A program made the translations under genes and the position numbers. From NCBI GenBank assembly GCA_963929915.1, contig CAWVJY010000002.1, forward strand, positions 1 to 64,000: a DNA stretch of 64,000 nucleotides, in the 5' to 3' direction. Positions within the stretch are counted from its first letter, which is position 1; the number at the start of each line of letters is the position of its first letter. Below, in pieces: positions 46,023-56,278 of the stretch. The DNA is from CAG-273 sp963929915 (GTDB taxonomy: Bacteria; Bacillota; Clostridia; TANB77; CAG-508). The notes under the pieces were generated by a model. That model searched no databases. It saw nothing but the letters and a program-made list of their open reading frames with translations, and was not told the origin of the DNA.

Positions 46023-46925
46023 TTACAGAATATCATATAAATTATAAAAAGTATAGCCCTTTTCTTTTAAATAATGAATAACATCTGGCAAAGTTTTAGC
46101 TGTTAAGTCTTTGTTTGGTGCATCATGCATTAATATTACTACACTATTTTGATTTCCACAAGTGTTTTTTAAGTTTTTCATAATTTCTTCTTTTGTACTT
46201 GCTCCATCTGCATCATAAGTAAGTGCATTCCAGTCTAAATAGGCAATATGATTTTCTGTAAAAACTTTTTTGGCTTTTTTCTTAATTTTGTCGTAATAGC
46301 CTCCTACAGAACCTCCTGGAAAACGAAATACATTGGAATTATAGTTTGGATTTTCTAAGGCATCTTGTATTAGCTTATTTGTTTTTTTATATTCTTCTAA
46401 TGGTGCAGTTTCATTTTTATATATGTTTTTATAAACATGAGAATATCCATGGTTTGCTATATAGTGACCTTCTTCTGCTTCCCTTTTTAATATTTCTGGA
46501 TTTGATTTTACCATAGTTCCTAATACAAAAAAGGTAGCCTTTACATTCTCTTTTTTTAATGTATCCAAAATTTTTGGTGTAACAGAATAAGATGGGCCAT
46601 CATCAAATGTTAAAAATGCTCTTTTTTCATCTGAATTATAAATATGGTTAATGGCTTGTATTTGTTCTTTAGTTAGTTTTCCTACAGTTTCATTAGCATT
46701 TTCTTCCTGCTTATTATTTTGCTCATCTTCTTGCTGATTATTAATAGGAGAATTTATTTGTTCTTTCTCTTTTTGTGCCACATTTTTTTGAGTGTTTAAA
46801 TAATTAACTAACTGAATAGCACCCAAAATAGAAAGTGCTATTACCAAAATAGCAATTATAATAATAAAAATCCATTTTTTCTTACTTTTCTTTTTAGCTA
46901 CACTTTCTATTCCATATAACATCAT
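46023..46925 (-). CDS. Polysaccharide (peptidoglycan-type) deacetylase
   Basis: A 300-residue membrane-anchored NodB-family enzyme. One membrane segment (about 18-40) is followed by a linker and then the catalytic domain. Motifs are FLTFDDGPSYS, NHGYSH (metal-binding His pair), FRFPGGSVGG, LDWNALTYD and VVILMHDA. It probably removes acetyl groups from wall glycan outside the cell. It stands downstream of the Ca2+ ATPase, separated by a large hairpin element. Confidence 0.93.
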   Translation of the reverse strand: MMLYGIESVAKKKSKKKWIFIIIIAILVIALSILGAIQLVNYLNTQKNVAQKEKEQINSPINNQQEDEQNNKQEENANETVGKLTKEQIQAINHIYNSDEKRAFLTFDDGPSYSVTPKILDTLKKENVKATFFVLGTMVKSNPEILKREAEEGHYIANHGYSHVYKNIYKNETAPLEEYKKTNKLIQDALENPNYNSNVFRFPGGSVGGYYDKIKKKAKKVFTENHIAYLDWNALTYDADGASTKEEIMKNLKNTCGNQNSVVILMHDAPNKDLTAKTLPDVIHYLKEKGYTFYNLYDIL

Positions 46926-47011
46926 AAAAACACCTTAAATTGACATATTTCTGTAAAATAGTATACACTATTTTTCAAAATTTTAATAGCCAATTTAAGG
47001 TTTTTATTTAA

Positions 47012-47157
47012 AAAAGTATTAGAATTGTCTTTTGAAATTTTTAAGCCTTGCGTGGGTGACCATTGTGACAGCTGTTCGAGGCATTATTTATGCCGAGTTA
47101 CAGATGTCCAAAAGGGGAAAGGTTTTAAAAATTGAAAAAGACAATTCTAATACTTTT
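47012..47157. other. 146-base hairpin element with a structured interior
   Basis: Perfect 22-base arms (AAAAGTATTAGAATTGTC plus TTTT, and the inverse) enclose a further AATTTTTAA/TTAAAAATT pair and an interior containing GGCATTATTTATGCC inside TGTGAC/GTTACA. The G-U pair in the last stem works only as plus-strand RNA, while the T6 end favours termination on the minus strand. Candidate MITE, terminator or small RNA. It lies 11 bases after the Ca2+ ATPase stop. Confidence 0.6.
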
Positions 47158-47167
47158 ATTACTATTT

Positions 47168-49939
47168 TTACTCCTCTTTCGTTGTATTAATTTTAAGCAA
47201 CTTAAATATTTCTACAATTACAACAGGCATTAATACTAAAATAACAATTTCAATAATATTCATTGCTGGCAATACTGGTATGCTGAAAATGTGTCTTAAT
47301 GCTGGTACACATAATATAATAATCATTAAAGCTGCTGACACAACAGTTGCTAAAATTAATTGTTTATTATTGAAAATTCCTGTTTTGAAAATTGATTTTT
47401 TGTTATTTCTAATATTAAATACATGCACTAATTGTGATAAAGCAAGTACAGTAAATGCCATTGTTTGGCCTATTTCTACTCTTACTTCTTCTTCGGAAAG
47501 AGTTTCTACAATTCCTTGGCTATTGGTTACTTCTACAACTGGTAATTGGTCAGTTGGTGTAGAAAGTCCAATGATAAATGCAATTAAGGTAATGAAACCT
47601 ATCATCATTCCTTGGTAAATTACTCTCCATGTCATTCCTTTGGTGAAAATTCCTTGTTTTGCTTTGTTTGGTTTTCTATCCATTACATCTTTTTCTGCTG
47701 GATCGACTGCTAAAGCTAGTGCTGGCAAGGAGTCTGTTACCAAATTAATCCATAAAATATGAATTGGTAGTAATGGTACAATTAAGTTGACATCTGTAAT
47801 TCCAAACCATTCGCTTAGTAGTGGAGTAATTAATATAGCAACAAATAATACAATAATTTCCCCTACATTGCTAGATAATAAAAATTGAATTGCTTTTAAA
47901 ATATTATCATATATTCTTCTTCCTTCTTCTACTGCTGAAACAATGGTTGCAAAATTATCATCTGTTAAAATAACATCTGCTGCTTCTTTTGATACATCGG
48001 TTCCTACAATTCCCATTGCACAACCGATATCAGAAGTTTTAAGTGCTGGTGCATCATTAACCCCATCTCCTGTCATGGCTACAATTTCTCCATTTGCTTG
48101 CCATGCTTTTACAATTCTTACTTTATGTTCTGGTGATACTCTTGCATAAACACTATATTGTCTAATATTTTTCTTTAAATCTTCGTCAGACATTTGCTCT
48201 AATTCACTACCAGTGATTGCTTCATTATCATTTTCTAAAATCCCCAATGCTTTTGCAATAGCAATAGCAGTAATTTTGTGGTCTCCTGTAATCATTACTG
48301 TTTTAATTCCTGCCCTTTTACATTTTGCTACTGCATCTTTTACCTCTTCTCTTGGTGGGTCTATCATACCAACCATTCCCACATAAGTTAAATTCTGCTC
48401 AATTGTTTTCATTTCTTCCTCTGATGGTTCATGGTCTAATTCTTTATATCCCATAGCAAGTATACGAAGTGCATTTTGTGCCATTTCTTTATTTTGAATG
48501 GCTATTTCATTTTTGTAATTTTCTAAATCTTGTTTTACTTCTCCATTTACTACATAACTGTTACATTTTTGTAATAGCTCGTCCACTCCACCTTTGGTAT
48601 ATACTACATAATGGTTTTCTAGTTTGTGAACGGTTGTCATTAATTTTCTTTCAGAATCAAATGGATATTCTTTTACTCTTGGATATTGTTCTAATATACT
48701 AGGCTCAAAATTTAAGTGAAATCCCATATCTATTAAAGCGGTTTCTGTTGGGTCACCTGTTAACGTTTTATCTGCCGCAATTTTTGTATCATTACAAAAC
48801 ATGCTAATATAAACAAGTCTTTGTAGTTCTTGTGGAATATTAGTAATATCTATTTTATCCATATCTACTAATTGGTTGTTATAAAATACTTTCTTTACTG
48901 TCATTTTATTTTGTGTTAGTGTTCCAGTTTTATCAGAACAGATAACAGTGGTACTTCCTAATGTTTCTACAGCTGGCAATTTTTTTACAATGGCATGTCT
49001 TTTTACCATTCTTTGTACACCAATTGCAAGTACAATGGTAGATACTGCTGCTAGTCCTTCTGGAATAGCTGCTACTGCTAAGCTAACTGCTGTCATAAAC
49101 ATATCAATTGGATCTTTTCCATATAATAAACCAACTGCGAAAATAACAATACAGATTAAAATAGCAGCAATTCCTAATGTTTTTCCTAATTTGTTTAATT
49201 TTTGTTGTAATGGGGTTTGAGTATCTATTGTTTCATTTATCATGCCTGCTATTTTACCCACTTCTGTATTCATTCCTGTTTCTACTACAATACCTTTACC
49301 TCTACCATAGGTAATTAAACTAGAAGAAAATACCATATTGGTTCTATCCCCTAGTTCTACTTTTTCATCTTCTATGGTTGCTACATTTTTGTCTACTGGA
49401 ACAGATTCCCCTGTTAAAGAAGCTTCTTGGGCTTTTAAGTTAACTGCTTCTATCAATCTTAAATCTGCTGGCACATAATCTCCAGTATCTAAAACGACAA
49501 TATCCCCTGGCACTAATTCTTTGGATGGCACTACTTCTACATTGCCATTACGAACTACTTTTGCCACATGAGAACTTAATTTTTGGAGTGCTTCTAATGA
49601 TTTTTCGGCTTTGCTTTCCTGTGCTACTCCAATAATAGCATTGACAATTACAACAATTAAAATAATAATAGAGTCTGTGATTCCTTCTCCTTTATAGTAG
49701 CCTACAATTCCTGAAATAATGGCTGCTATGATTAAAATAATAATCATAAAGTCTTTGAACTGTTCTAAAAATTTGACAAATAAGCTTTTTTTCTTTTTTG
49801 CAGCTAATTCATTAATTCCATAAGTTTGTCTATTTTTTTCTACTTGCTCTTTGGATAATCCTTTTGTTTCATCCACCCCAAAGTATTTTTCTACTTCTTC
49901 TGTTGATTGATGAAACCATACATTTGATTTTTTCTCCAA
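47168..49939 (-). CDS. Calcium-type P-type ATPase (P2)
   Basis: A 923-residue cation pump, probably exporting Ca2+. Features are an N-terminal cation-ATPase domain, AQEASLTGESVPVDKN, AVAAIPEGLAAVSTIV (PEGL metal site in TM4), SDKTGTLTQNKMTVKK (phosphorylated Asp) and MTGDGVNDAPALK. A six-segment C-terminal domain includes LLPIHILWINLVTDSLPALAL. Length and motifs match bacterial PMCA/SERCA-like pumps. It is preceded by GGAGAGAAG as ribosome site. Confidence 0.94.
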   Translation of the reverse strand: MEKKSNVWFHQSTEEVEKYFGVDETKGLSKEQVEKNRQTYGINELAAKKKKSLFVKFLEQFKDFMIIILIIAAIISGIVGYYKGEGITDSIIILIVVIVNAIIGVAQESKAEKSLEALQKLSSHVAKVVRNGNVEVVPSKELVPGDIVVLDTGDYVPADLRLIEAVNLKAQEASLTGESVPVDKNVATIEDEKVELGDRTNMVFSSSLITYGRGKGIVVETGMNTEVGKIAGMINETIDTQTPLQQKLNKLGKTLGIAAILICIVIFAVGLLYGKDPIDMFMTAVSLAVAAIPEGLAAVSTIVLAIGVQRMVKRHAIVKKLPAVETLGSTTVICSDKTGTLTQNKMTVKKVFYNNQLVDMDKIDITNIPQELQRLVYISMFCNDTKIAADKTLTGDPTETALIDMGFHLNFEPSILEQYPRVKEYPFDSERKLMTTVHKLENHYVVYTKGGVDELLQKCNSYVVNGEVKQDLENYKNEIAIQNKEMAQNALRILAMGYKELDHEPSEEEMKTIEQNLTYVGMVGMIDPPREEVKDAVAKCKRAGIKTVMITGDHKITAIAIAKALGILENDNEAITGSELEQMSDEDLKKNIRQYSVYARVSPEHKVRIVKAWQANGEIVAMTGDGVNDAPALKTSDIGCAMGIVGTDVSKEAADVILTDDNFATIVSAVEEGRRIYDNILKAIQFLLSSNVGEIIVLFVAILITPLLSEWFGITDVNLIVPLLPIHILWINLVTDSLPALALAVDPAEKDVMDRKPNKAKQGIFTKGMTWRVIYQGMMIGFITLIAFIIGLSTPTDQLPVVEVTNSQGIVETLSEEEVRVEIGQTMAFTVLALSQLVHVFNIRNNKKSIFKTGIFNNKQLILATVVSAALMIIILCVPALRHIFSIPVLPAMNIIEIVILVLMPVVIVEIFKLLKINTTKEE

Positions 49940-50059
49940 TGTTCTTCTCTCCTTGTTCTTATTTTTCTCTTTTTCGTAAAAACTATTCTTTTATTTTCTT
50001 TTTTGTTATTATACTTTAGTTGTTTTTATATAACAATTGTTTTTAGTAAAATTTTTTTA

Positions 50060-50386
50060 TTAATAACTTAGCTTTTTTTGGATACCTAGCCCATCTCCAT
50101 AGCAAATTAAAGTTTCTATTTTTTTATTTACTTTTTTTGGGATATTAGTTATTTTTAGAGATTGTTCAAAAATTTTTTTATTGTTTTGGTTTATGGTAAA
50201 ATCAGATTGTTGTAATTTAGCTTGTTGTAATTTAGCTTCTTGTAAGTTTACTTCTGATATATTGGTTTCTTGTAACTTTAGATTTTGCAAGTTTAGTACT
50301 TGTAGATTTGGGGCTTGTAATTGTTTTACAGGTTCTAGTCCAAATTTACTTTGAAACCAGGAAAAAATTCTTTTTATAATACTCAT
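50060..50386 (-). CDS. Small pentapeptide-repeat-like protein
   Basis: 108 residues. After a short basic amphipathic N-terminus (IIKRIFSWFQSKFG), seven repeats of five residues with a central hydrophobic (NLQVL NLQNL KLQET NISEV NLQEA KLQQA KLQQS) suggest a short right-handed beta helix, followed by a Lys/Asn-rich end. It starts inside the last codons of the transglutaminase-like gene (ATGA overlap), so the two are translationally coupled and probably work together. Function unknown. Confidence 0.55.
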   Translation of the reverse strand: MSIIKRIFSWFQSKFGLEPVKQLQAPNLQVLNLQNLKLQETNISEVNLQEAKLQQAKLQQSDFTINQNNKKIFEQSLKITNIPKKVNKKIETLICYGDGLGIQKKLSY

Positions 50387-51969
50387 CTTTCTTCTCCCTT
50401 CTCACTTTTTTCTGAAGCGACGGAACTTTTAGATAAATCCACATATTGTTTTTCTTGTTCTTCTAATTCCCATGGTCTAAATCCATTTGCTCTTTCCAAA
50501 TCTTCTTTATAACATTCAAATTGTTTTGTAAATTCTTCTTGTGGTAGTTCTATAAATTGTCCGGCTGTTTTATCTGCAAAGTAGAATTTTTTTCCTAATT
50601 CATTTGAATTAAGATAAACATATAAAACTGGTCTTTTTTTCTCATCTTGTTTATGGTACACTCTATGAATAACACATTTGTTAAAGTTGAAGTTCTTATC
50701 ATTTAATAGGATATCTTTTAAAACACGCATAGTAGAATTTGGGCATGTAACAAATTCTGGACAAGCTTGAGAAAGTAGTAAAAATTGCTTTTGAATATCT
50801 GTTTCTGGTTCATTTGCATAAAGTTCGTGTAACATCTTTGATTTTTCTATTAAATCTTTAATAGGAAATTGCCCATCTTTATCTGCTAGCCCAACACTTG
50901 TAAATAATGCTCTTAAATTTTGTTCATTTAAGCTTAAAGTTATATTTCTTAATTGAGAATCATTTTTGTGACTATTGCTATCTTTTCCGTCTTCATCTAT
51001 ATCTAATTTTCTTGCTTGTTCATAACTAATACAAAAATTATCTGGTATAGCATTAAATCTATGGCTTGTTAAATTCCATGTTGGGTCTACTATGGTATCA
51101 CCTTTTTGTAATTCTCCATTTTCATCTGGAAGTTCTATATCTTTCACTTTTAGAAATGCATGATTTTCACTTTGCACAATTTCACTTTCAATACCTATTC
51201 TTTGCAAAATATATTGTTCTACTGCTGCTATTCCATTACAAACACCATAACCAGAAGTAATAATTTTCCATAATGCCCTAGCATCTTTTGGGTTAAACAC
51301 TTCTGTCTCATAATCTGGAGTATAGCTTATTTTTTTACCAATAGCATGGTCAATAATCGCCATTTTTTGTAATTTAGAATAGCTAGGATCTAAGCTATTA
51401 ACAAGGGAGCTTATCCATTGTTCTGCTTTTTTATATTCATTTGGAGTAGAAAAAAATTGTATCGCGTAAGCTATTTCATTGCTTACTTCCATATTAGGGC
51501 AAATATCACATAATTGTAAAAAATTTTTTCTTTGTTCTTCATCAAATCTTTCTGGATTAACTCTCATTATGGCATCTAGTCCACGATAATCTTCCAAATT
51601 TCTTTCTAAGTTTAAAATAACACGTCCAGTATATACTGATGTTGGAATACTAAGTGCTGTTTTATATTCTTCTGGGAAATCTGTAGTATCAATCTCTCGT
51701 TTTACCTTTTCTTTCAACGTTGCCAAGATTTCCATTTTCTCATTTAGTGTTAAATTAAAATTTTCTAAATTTATTACAACCTCTTTTTGTTGCTCAGCAT
51801 TAAATTCACGTATAATTTCATATGGACGAATATCTATTGTACTACAAAATTCTTTACACTCTTGTAAAAATTGGTGTAAAGTTTCTATATCCAATAATGA
51901 TAGTATGTCTAATTTCTCATATTTTGTATGAGCTTTTTCTAATCTTTTTTTTAAAATTTGAATATCCAT
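50383..51969 (-). CDS. Transglutaminase-like (papain-fold) protein
   Basis: A 528-residue soluble protein with a helical N-terminal half and a transglutaminase-like core (about 240-310). The Cys-His-Asp triad is seen as GYGVCNGIAAVEQ, NHAFLKVKD and IVDPTWNLTSH. The N-terminal 230 residues and C-terminal 200 residues are not recognised. Such proteins cut or cross-link peptide bonds, but there is no signal peptide, so it is probably cytoplasmic. First gene of a two-gene unit with the pentapeptide-like protein. Confidence 0.7.
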   Translation of the reverse strand: MDIQILKKRLEKAHTKYEKLDILSLLDIETLHQFLQECKEFCSTIDIRPYEIIREFNAEQQKEVVINLENFNLTLNEKMEILATLKEKVKREIDTTDFPEEYKTALSIPTSVYTGRVILNLERNLEDYRGLDAIMRVNPERFDEEQRKNFLQLCDICPNMEVSNEIAYAIQFFSTPNEYKKAEQWISSLVNSLDPSYSKLQKMAIIDHAIGKKISYTPDYETEVFNPKDARALWKIITSGYGVCNGIAAVEQYILQRIGIESEIVQSENHAFLKVKDIELPDENGELQKGDTIVDPTWNLTSHRFNAIPDNFCISYEQARKLDIDEDGKDSNSHKNDSQLRNITLSLNEQNLRALFTSVGLADKDGQFPIKDLIEKSKMLHELYANEPETDIQKQFLLLSQACPEFVTCPNSTMRVLKDILLNDKNFNFNKCVIHRVYHKQDEKKRPVLYVYLNSNELGKKFYFADKTAGQFIELPQEEFTKQFECYKEDLERANGFRPWELEEQEKQYVDLSKSSVASEKSEKGEER

Positions 51970-52186
51970 TATTTCTCCTCTTTGGCTCTTTATCTCTTGT
52001 TTTGCATCTTTTCTTCCTTAAGTATTATTTTATAAAATTTGTTACGTTTTTATTTATTATACATTCACAAGTTACGAACTTTGTTCTCTTTCTAAGGATA
52101 TTATAGAATAAATAAAAATGATTTTCAATACTTATATAAAATAAATTCATAAAAAATGGAATTGGACAGTTTTTTTGGAATAAATA

Positions 52187-52215
52187 TTGATAAAAAATAA
52201 TTTTTAGTATATACT
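52187..52215 (+). promoter_or_regulatory. Promoter of the AAA ATPase gene
   Basis: TTGATA and TATACT with a 17-base spacer, 29 bases before the start codon; AAAGGAG lies before the ATG. Confidence 0.65.
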
Positions 52216-52243
52216 ATTAGTAGTTTATTAAAGGAGATATGCT

Positions 52244-53500
52244 ATGGAAATTAAAAGAAATTATTATTTAAATAAATTAATAGCTAAAAAAGAAAACAAA
52301 CTTATAAAAATAATTACAGGTATTAGAAGAAGTGGTAAATCATATTTACTTGATCCAATTTTTAAGAACTATTTACTAGAAAGTGATGTCAATGAAGACC
52401 ACATTATAAAATTAGAATTAGACTCTATTGAGAACGAAGAATATACTAATCCTAAAAAACTTTATGAATATATTATGAATAAAGTAATTGATAGCAATAC
52501 TTACTATATTATTTTAGACGAAATTCAAAAAGTAGATAATTTTGAAAGTGTTTTAAATAGCTTTTTAAGAAAATCGAATTTAGATGTATATGTAACAGGA
52601 AGTAATTCTAAATTTTTATCTTCTGATATAATTACTGAATTTAGAGGTCGTGGTGATGAGATAAAAGTTTACCCTCTAAGCTTTTCTGAATTTATGTCAG
52701 TATATGATGGTAATGAAGTAAAAGCACTAGATGAATATATAAATTATGGAGGATTACCTCTAATTACATCTTTTAAAACAGCCGAAGAAAAAATCGATTA
52801 CTTAAATTTTCAAAAAGATAATGTATATATTAATGATGTAATTGAAAGAAATGATATAAGAAACGATGAAGAATTAAAAACTTTAATAGAGATAATATCT
52901 TCAAGTATAGGTTCTCTTACTAATCCAACAAAACTATATAACACATTTATTAGTAGAGGAAATAAAAATATTACAAATAAAACAATAGCATTATATTTAA
53001 AATATTTAGAAGAAGCCTTTTTAATTGAAAAATCTAAAAGATTTGATGTAAAAGGAAAGAAATATATTGAAACTCCATCAAAATATTATTTCGTAGATAT
53101 TGGAATTAGAAATAGTTTAATTAATTTTAGACAATTAGAAAAAAATCATATAATGGAAAATATAATATATACAGAACTTAGAAGAAGAGGTTTTAATGTT
53201 GATGTAGGCGTTGTAGAAAAAAGAAATAATTTAGATAATGGTAAAAAAGATTATAAACAATTAGAAATAGATTTTGTAGTAAATAAAGGTAGTGATAAAT
53301 ATTATATTCAATCAGCGTACAGCATAGAGGATAATAATAAAAAAGAGCAAGAGCTACAATCACTTTTAAATGTGGGAGATAATTTTAAGAAAATAGTTAT
53401 AGTTTATGATCATTTTATTAAATGGCAAGATGATAATGGAATAATATATATGAGTATATATGATTTTTTATTAAACGAGAATAGCCTTAAGGATGCATAA
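52244..53500 (+). CDS. AAA-family ATPase with DUF4143-type C-terminus
   Basis: 418 residues. Walker A is GIRRSGKSYLL near residue 27 and Walker B YIILDEIQKV near residue 90. VTGSNSKFLSSDI follows, then the GRGDEIKVYPLSFSEF region. The C-terminal half is the DUF4143 nuclease-like domain (QLEIDFVVNKGSDKYYIQSAY). Members are common orphan ATPases with unknown targets. It is a single-gene unit on the plus strand between minus-strand genes and may be mobile. Confidence 0.9.
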   Translation: MEIKRNYYLNKLIAKKENKLIKIITGIRRSGKSYLLDPIFKNYLLESDVNEDHIIKLELDSIENEEYTNPKKLYEYIMNKVIDSNTYYIILDEIQKVDNFESVLNSFLRKSNLDVYVTGSNSKFLSSDIITEFRGRGDEIKVYPLSFSEFMSVYDGNEVKALDEYINYGGLPLITSFKTAEEKIDYLNFQKDNVYINDVIERNDIRNDEELKTLIEIISSSIGSLTNPTKLYNTFISRGNKNITNKTIALYLKYLEEAFLIEKSKRFDVKGKKYIETPSKYYFVDIGIRNSLINFRQLEKNHIMENIIYTELRRRGFNVDVGVVEKRNNLDNGKKDYKQLEIDFVVNKGSDKYYIQSAYSIEDNNKKEQELQSLLNVGDNFKKIVIVYDHFIKWQDDNGIIYMSIYDFLLNENSLKDA

Positions 53501-53540
53501 GAATAAAGACTGATAGAATTATATAAAATCTATTAGTCTT

Positions 53541-53563
53541 AAAAAAAGCTCCTACATAGGAGT
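53541..53563 (-). terminator. Terminator of tRNA-Gly
   Basis: ACTCCTATGTAGGAG hairpin followed by T7 on the minus strand, 11 bases past the encoded CCA. Confidence 0.85.
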
Positions 53564-53573
53564 ACAAATCAAA

Positions 53574-53647
<74 letters not shown>

Positions 53648-53793
53648 ATTATTATTTACTTTGTTCATACTGTTTTGCATGAACAAATAATATTATAAAT
53701 GGTATTTTGTATTTTGTCAATTACTTTTATGAATTTTTTTTTCATTTCTTGCATATTTTTTTATAAAATAAAGAAAGGGTAAATGTACAAAAT

Positions 53794-54604
53794 ATGAAAT
53801 TTCTTATTGATTATTGTAAAGGGATTTTAATTGGTAGTGGTGCAATTTTGCCAGGTATTAGTAGTGGTGTTTTTTGTGTTATTCTTGGTATTTATGAAAA
53901 ATTAATTGATAGTGTGCTAAACTTATTTCATGACTTTAAGAAAAATTTTATTTTTCTTCTTCCTATTGGTCTTGGTGGAATTACAGGAGTGTTATTAGTA
54001 GGCAAATTGCTTAATTTTCTCTTTAATGAATACCCTATGCCAACTAAGTTTTGCTTTATCGGTCTTATTTTAGGTAGTATTCCTGTATTATTCAGGCAAG
54101 CAAATCAGAAAAACGGTTTTCGACTTTCCCATCTCCTTTTTCTAGTAATTGCTTTTTTTATTGGTTTTCTTTCTGTTAAATTAAAAACTATATTGCCAAA
54201 TCTCATTAGCTTAGACTTAGGAGAAAATAACTTTTTCTATTTTATACTTTCTGGATTTCTTATGTCCGTTGGTATTGTAGTTCCTGGCGTAAGTAGTAGT
54301 GTTATTTTAATGTGTTTACGGTGTTTATAATCTTTATTTAGGTGCTATTTCTACTGTAAATTTATCTATATTAATTCCTATGGCAATTGGACTTTTACTT
54401 GGAAGTCTATTGTTTTTAAAAGTAATTCAGTTTTTATTAAAACATTATTATACGCAAACTTTTTATGCCATTATTGGATTTGTATTAGGCTCTGTTCTCA
54501 TTCTATATCCTGGATTTAACTTTAGTTTAGAAGGCTTTATCTCTATTGGATTATTCATTTTAGGTTTTTACATTGGTTTAAAGTTTGAAAAAGTCAGCCA
54601 GTAG
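53794..54604 (+). CDS. DUF368 membrane protein, one-base insertion
   Basis: About 270 residues repaired, with roughly eight membrane segments. Family marks are KGILIGSGAILPGISSGVFCVILGIYEKL and SVGIVVPGVSSSVILM. An extra C near 54319 shifts the frame; without it the frame continues LGVYNLYLGAISTVNLSILIP into the second half ending FEKVSQ. The stop codon TAG belongs to the adjacent GGGACGG repeat. DUF368 proteins are implicated in flipping or transport of undecaprenyl-linked lipids in other bacteria. Start ATG at 53794, preceded by AAAGGGT. Confidence 0.88.
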
Positions 54605-54680
54605 GGACGGTCCTTTTTGGCTGATTTTCGACCATTGGGGACGTTCCCTTTTGGCTGAAAAACAACCAAAAGGGACACTC
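54603..54680. repeat. GGGGACGG-family repeat at the DUF368 stop
   Basis: GTAGGGACGGTCCTTTTTGG, then GGGGACGTTCCCTTTTGG and an inverse CCAAAAGGGAC. The first bases supply the DUF368 stop TAG. Confidence 0.8.
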
Positions 54681-54784
54681 CTCCTCTTTTTTATTTCTAA
54701 ATAAAAGGAATGTCCCTAATGTAGCTAAAAGTAATAGTAACTAAAATCAACAAAAAAATAAACGCTCCTAATAGCCGTAAAAGA

Positions 54785-54829
54785 AGTGTCCCAAGTTACC
54801 CTAGATAGGGTAACTCTCCCCGTCCCTAC
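54785..54829. repeat. GGGGACGG-family palindrome at the U32 peptidase stop
   Basis: AGTGTCCCAAGTTACCC and its partial inverse GGGTAACTCTCCCCGTCCC. Its outer bases supply the TAG stop of the minus-strand U32 gene. Close in sequence to the element at 503. Confidence 0.85.
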
Positions 54830-56118
54830 TTACCTCTCCTCAAAATCCAACCTTTTTCTGCGGGAATTGGTAGAGACATAAGGACTGTTTGTCCAGCTTT
54901 TCCTGGGTTTACTGTTGATATTTCTTTTCCAGTTTCTGTATCCCATAGTTCTTCAATTTCAAAAGAAACTGTTTCTATTTGGTTTGGTATTAGTATTTCC
55001 ATTTTATCTCCAACAGTTAACTTATTTTTAATTTCTATTACATAAATATTGTCTTTATCTTCATCTTTGTTTTTTGCCATTGCATTTCCGCTTTTTGCAA
55101 GAGCATCCTCTTTTTTATAGGCTTCTAATACTTTTCCCCCAAATTCATAATTTGGATTATATTGTTTTCCTTCATATTCTTGAAAGTCTTTGTTGTTTCT
55201 ATCATTAAAATAAAAGGTGGTTAATCCTCTTGTTTTTGTTTTTTCTAACTCTTTTAAGTATTTTGTTGCATCATAATTTTTTGGGTCTTTGGCATAATCA
55301 TCAATGGCATTGCGATAAGCATTTACAACAGATGCTAAATAATATTCTGTTTTTAGTCTTCCTTCTATTTTTAAACTATCGATTCCCATTTCTATAATTT
55401 CTGGAATTTCTTTTATTAAACATAAATCTTTAGATGAAAAAATATAGGTACCTTTTTCGTCATATTCTACTGGCATTAAATTGCCTGGATTATTATGTTC
55501 TTCTACATAAACATTATATGCCCATCTACAACTTTGCGCACAATCTCCTAAGTTGGCACTTCTTCCTGCTAAAAAGTCACTTAAAAAACATCTTCCAGAA
55601 TAGCCAAAACAAATGGCACCATGAACAAATATTTCTACTTCTAAGTCTTTTTCTTTGTTGTTCATAATTTCTCTTATTTGTTCCTTATTTAATTCTCTTC
55701 CTAGAATAACCCTAGATGCTCCATTTTTATGCCAAAAGTTAGCTGTATGGTAACTTACAATATTTGCTTGTGTACTAACATGAATTGGAACATCTGGTGC
55801 ATATTGTTTTAAAATTTCCATTACTCCACCATCAGAGGCAATAATGGCATCTACTTTTAAGTCATTTAACATTTTGGCTTGTTTTTTTATTTCTTCATAA
55901 TAGCTATCCCAGGCATAAATATTAATAGCGGCATACACTTTTTTTCCAATACTGTGGGCATATTTAATTGTTTTTGCTAGTTCGTCATTGTCTACTTCTG
56001 CTCTACTTCTTAAGGACAATGTTCCTGTTCCGCAATAAACAGCATCTGCTCCATATAGGAATGCCGTTTTTGCTTTTTCAAAAGATCCTGCTGGTGCTAA
56101 TAATTCTGGCTTTTTCAT
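54826..56118 (-). CDS. U32-family peptidase-like protein (tRNA hydroxylation type)
   Basis: A 430-residue U32 protein. It begins KKPELLAPAGSFEKAKTAFLYGADAVYCG and carries the family signature EVEIFVHGAICFGYSGRC, LSDFLAGRSANLGDCAQSC (iron-sulfur-type cysteines) and a C-terminal barrel ending ILRRGK. In Bacillus the U32 proteins TrhP1/P2 form 5-hydroxyuridine at tRNA position 34, and TrmR methylates it. A TrmR-type gene lies 3.2 kb away, so that role is likely here. Confidence 0.88.
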   Translation of the reverse strand: MKKPELLAPAGSFEKAKTAFLYGADAVYCGTGTLSLRSRAEVDNDELAKTIKYAHSIGKKVYAAINIYAWDSYYEEIKKQAKMLNDLKVDAIIASDGGVMEILKQYAPDVPIHVSTQANIVSYHTANFWHKNGASRVILGRELNKEQIREIMNNKEKDLEVEIFVHGAICFGYSGRCFLSDFLAGRSANLGDCAQSCRWAYNVYVEEHNNPGNLMPVEYDEKGTYIFSSKDLCLIKEIPEIIEMGIDSLKIEGRLKTEYYLASVVNAYRNAIDDYAKDPKNYDATKYLKELEKTKTRGLTTFYFNDRNNKDFQEYEGKQYNPNYEFGGKVLEAYKKEDALAKSGNAMAKNKDEDKDNIYVIEIKNKLTVGDKMEILIPNQIETVSFEIEELWDTETGKEISTVNPGKAGQTVLMSLPIPAEKGWILRRGK

Positions 56119-56278
56119 TTTTTTATTTTTATCTCCTTGTTTTACTTTTTATAAATTTTTTCATTTATTTTTGTTTTTCATTTTATACTTATTACTTTTT
56201 TCATCTCATTTTATGTGATATCATAATCCAATATTTTTGAAACAATTTTATTTTTTTCATTTTTCTAGTACTATTAAA

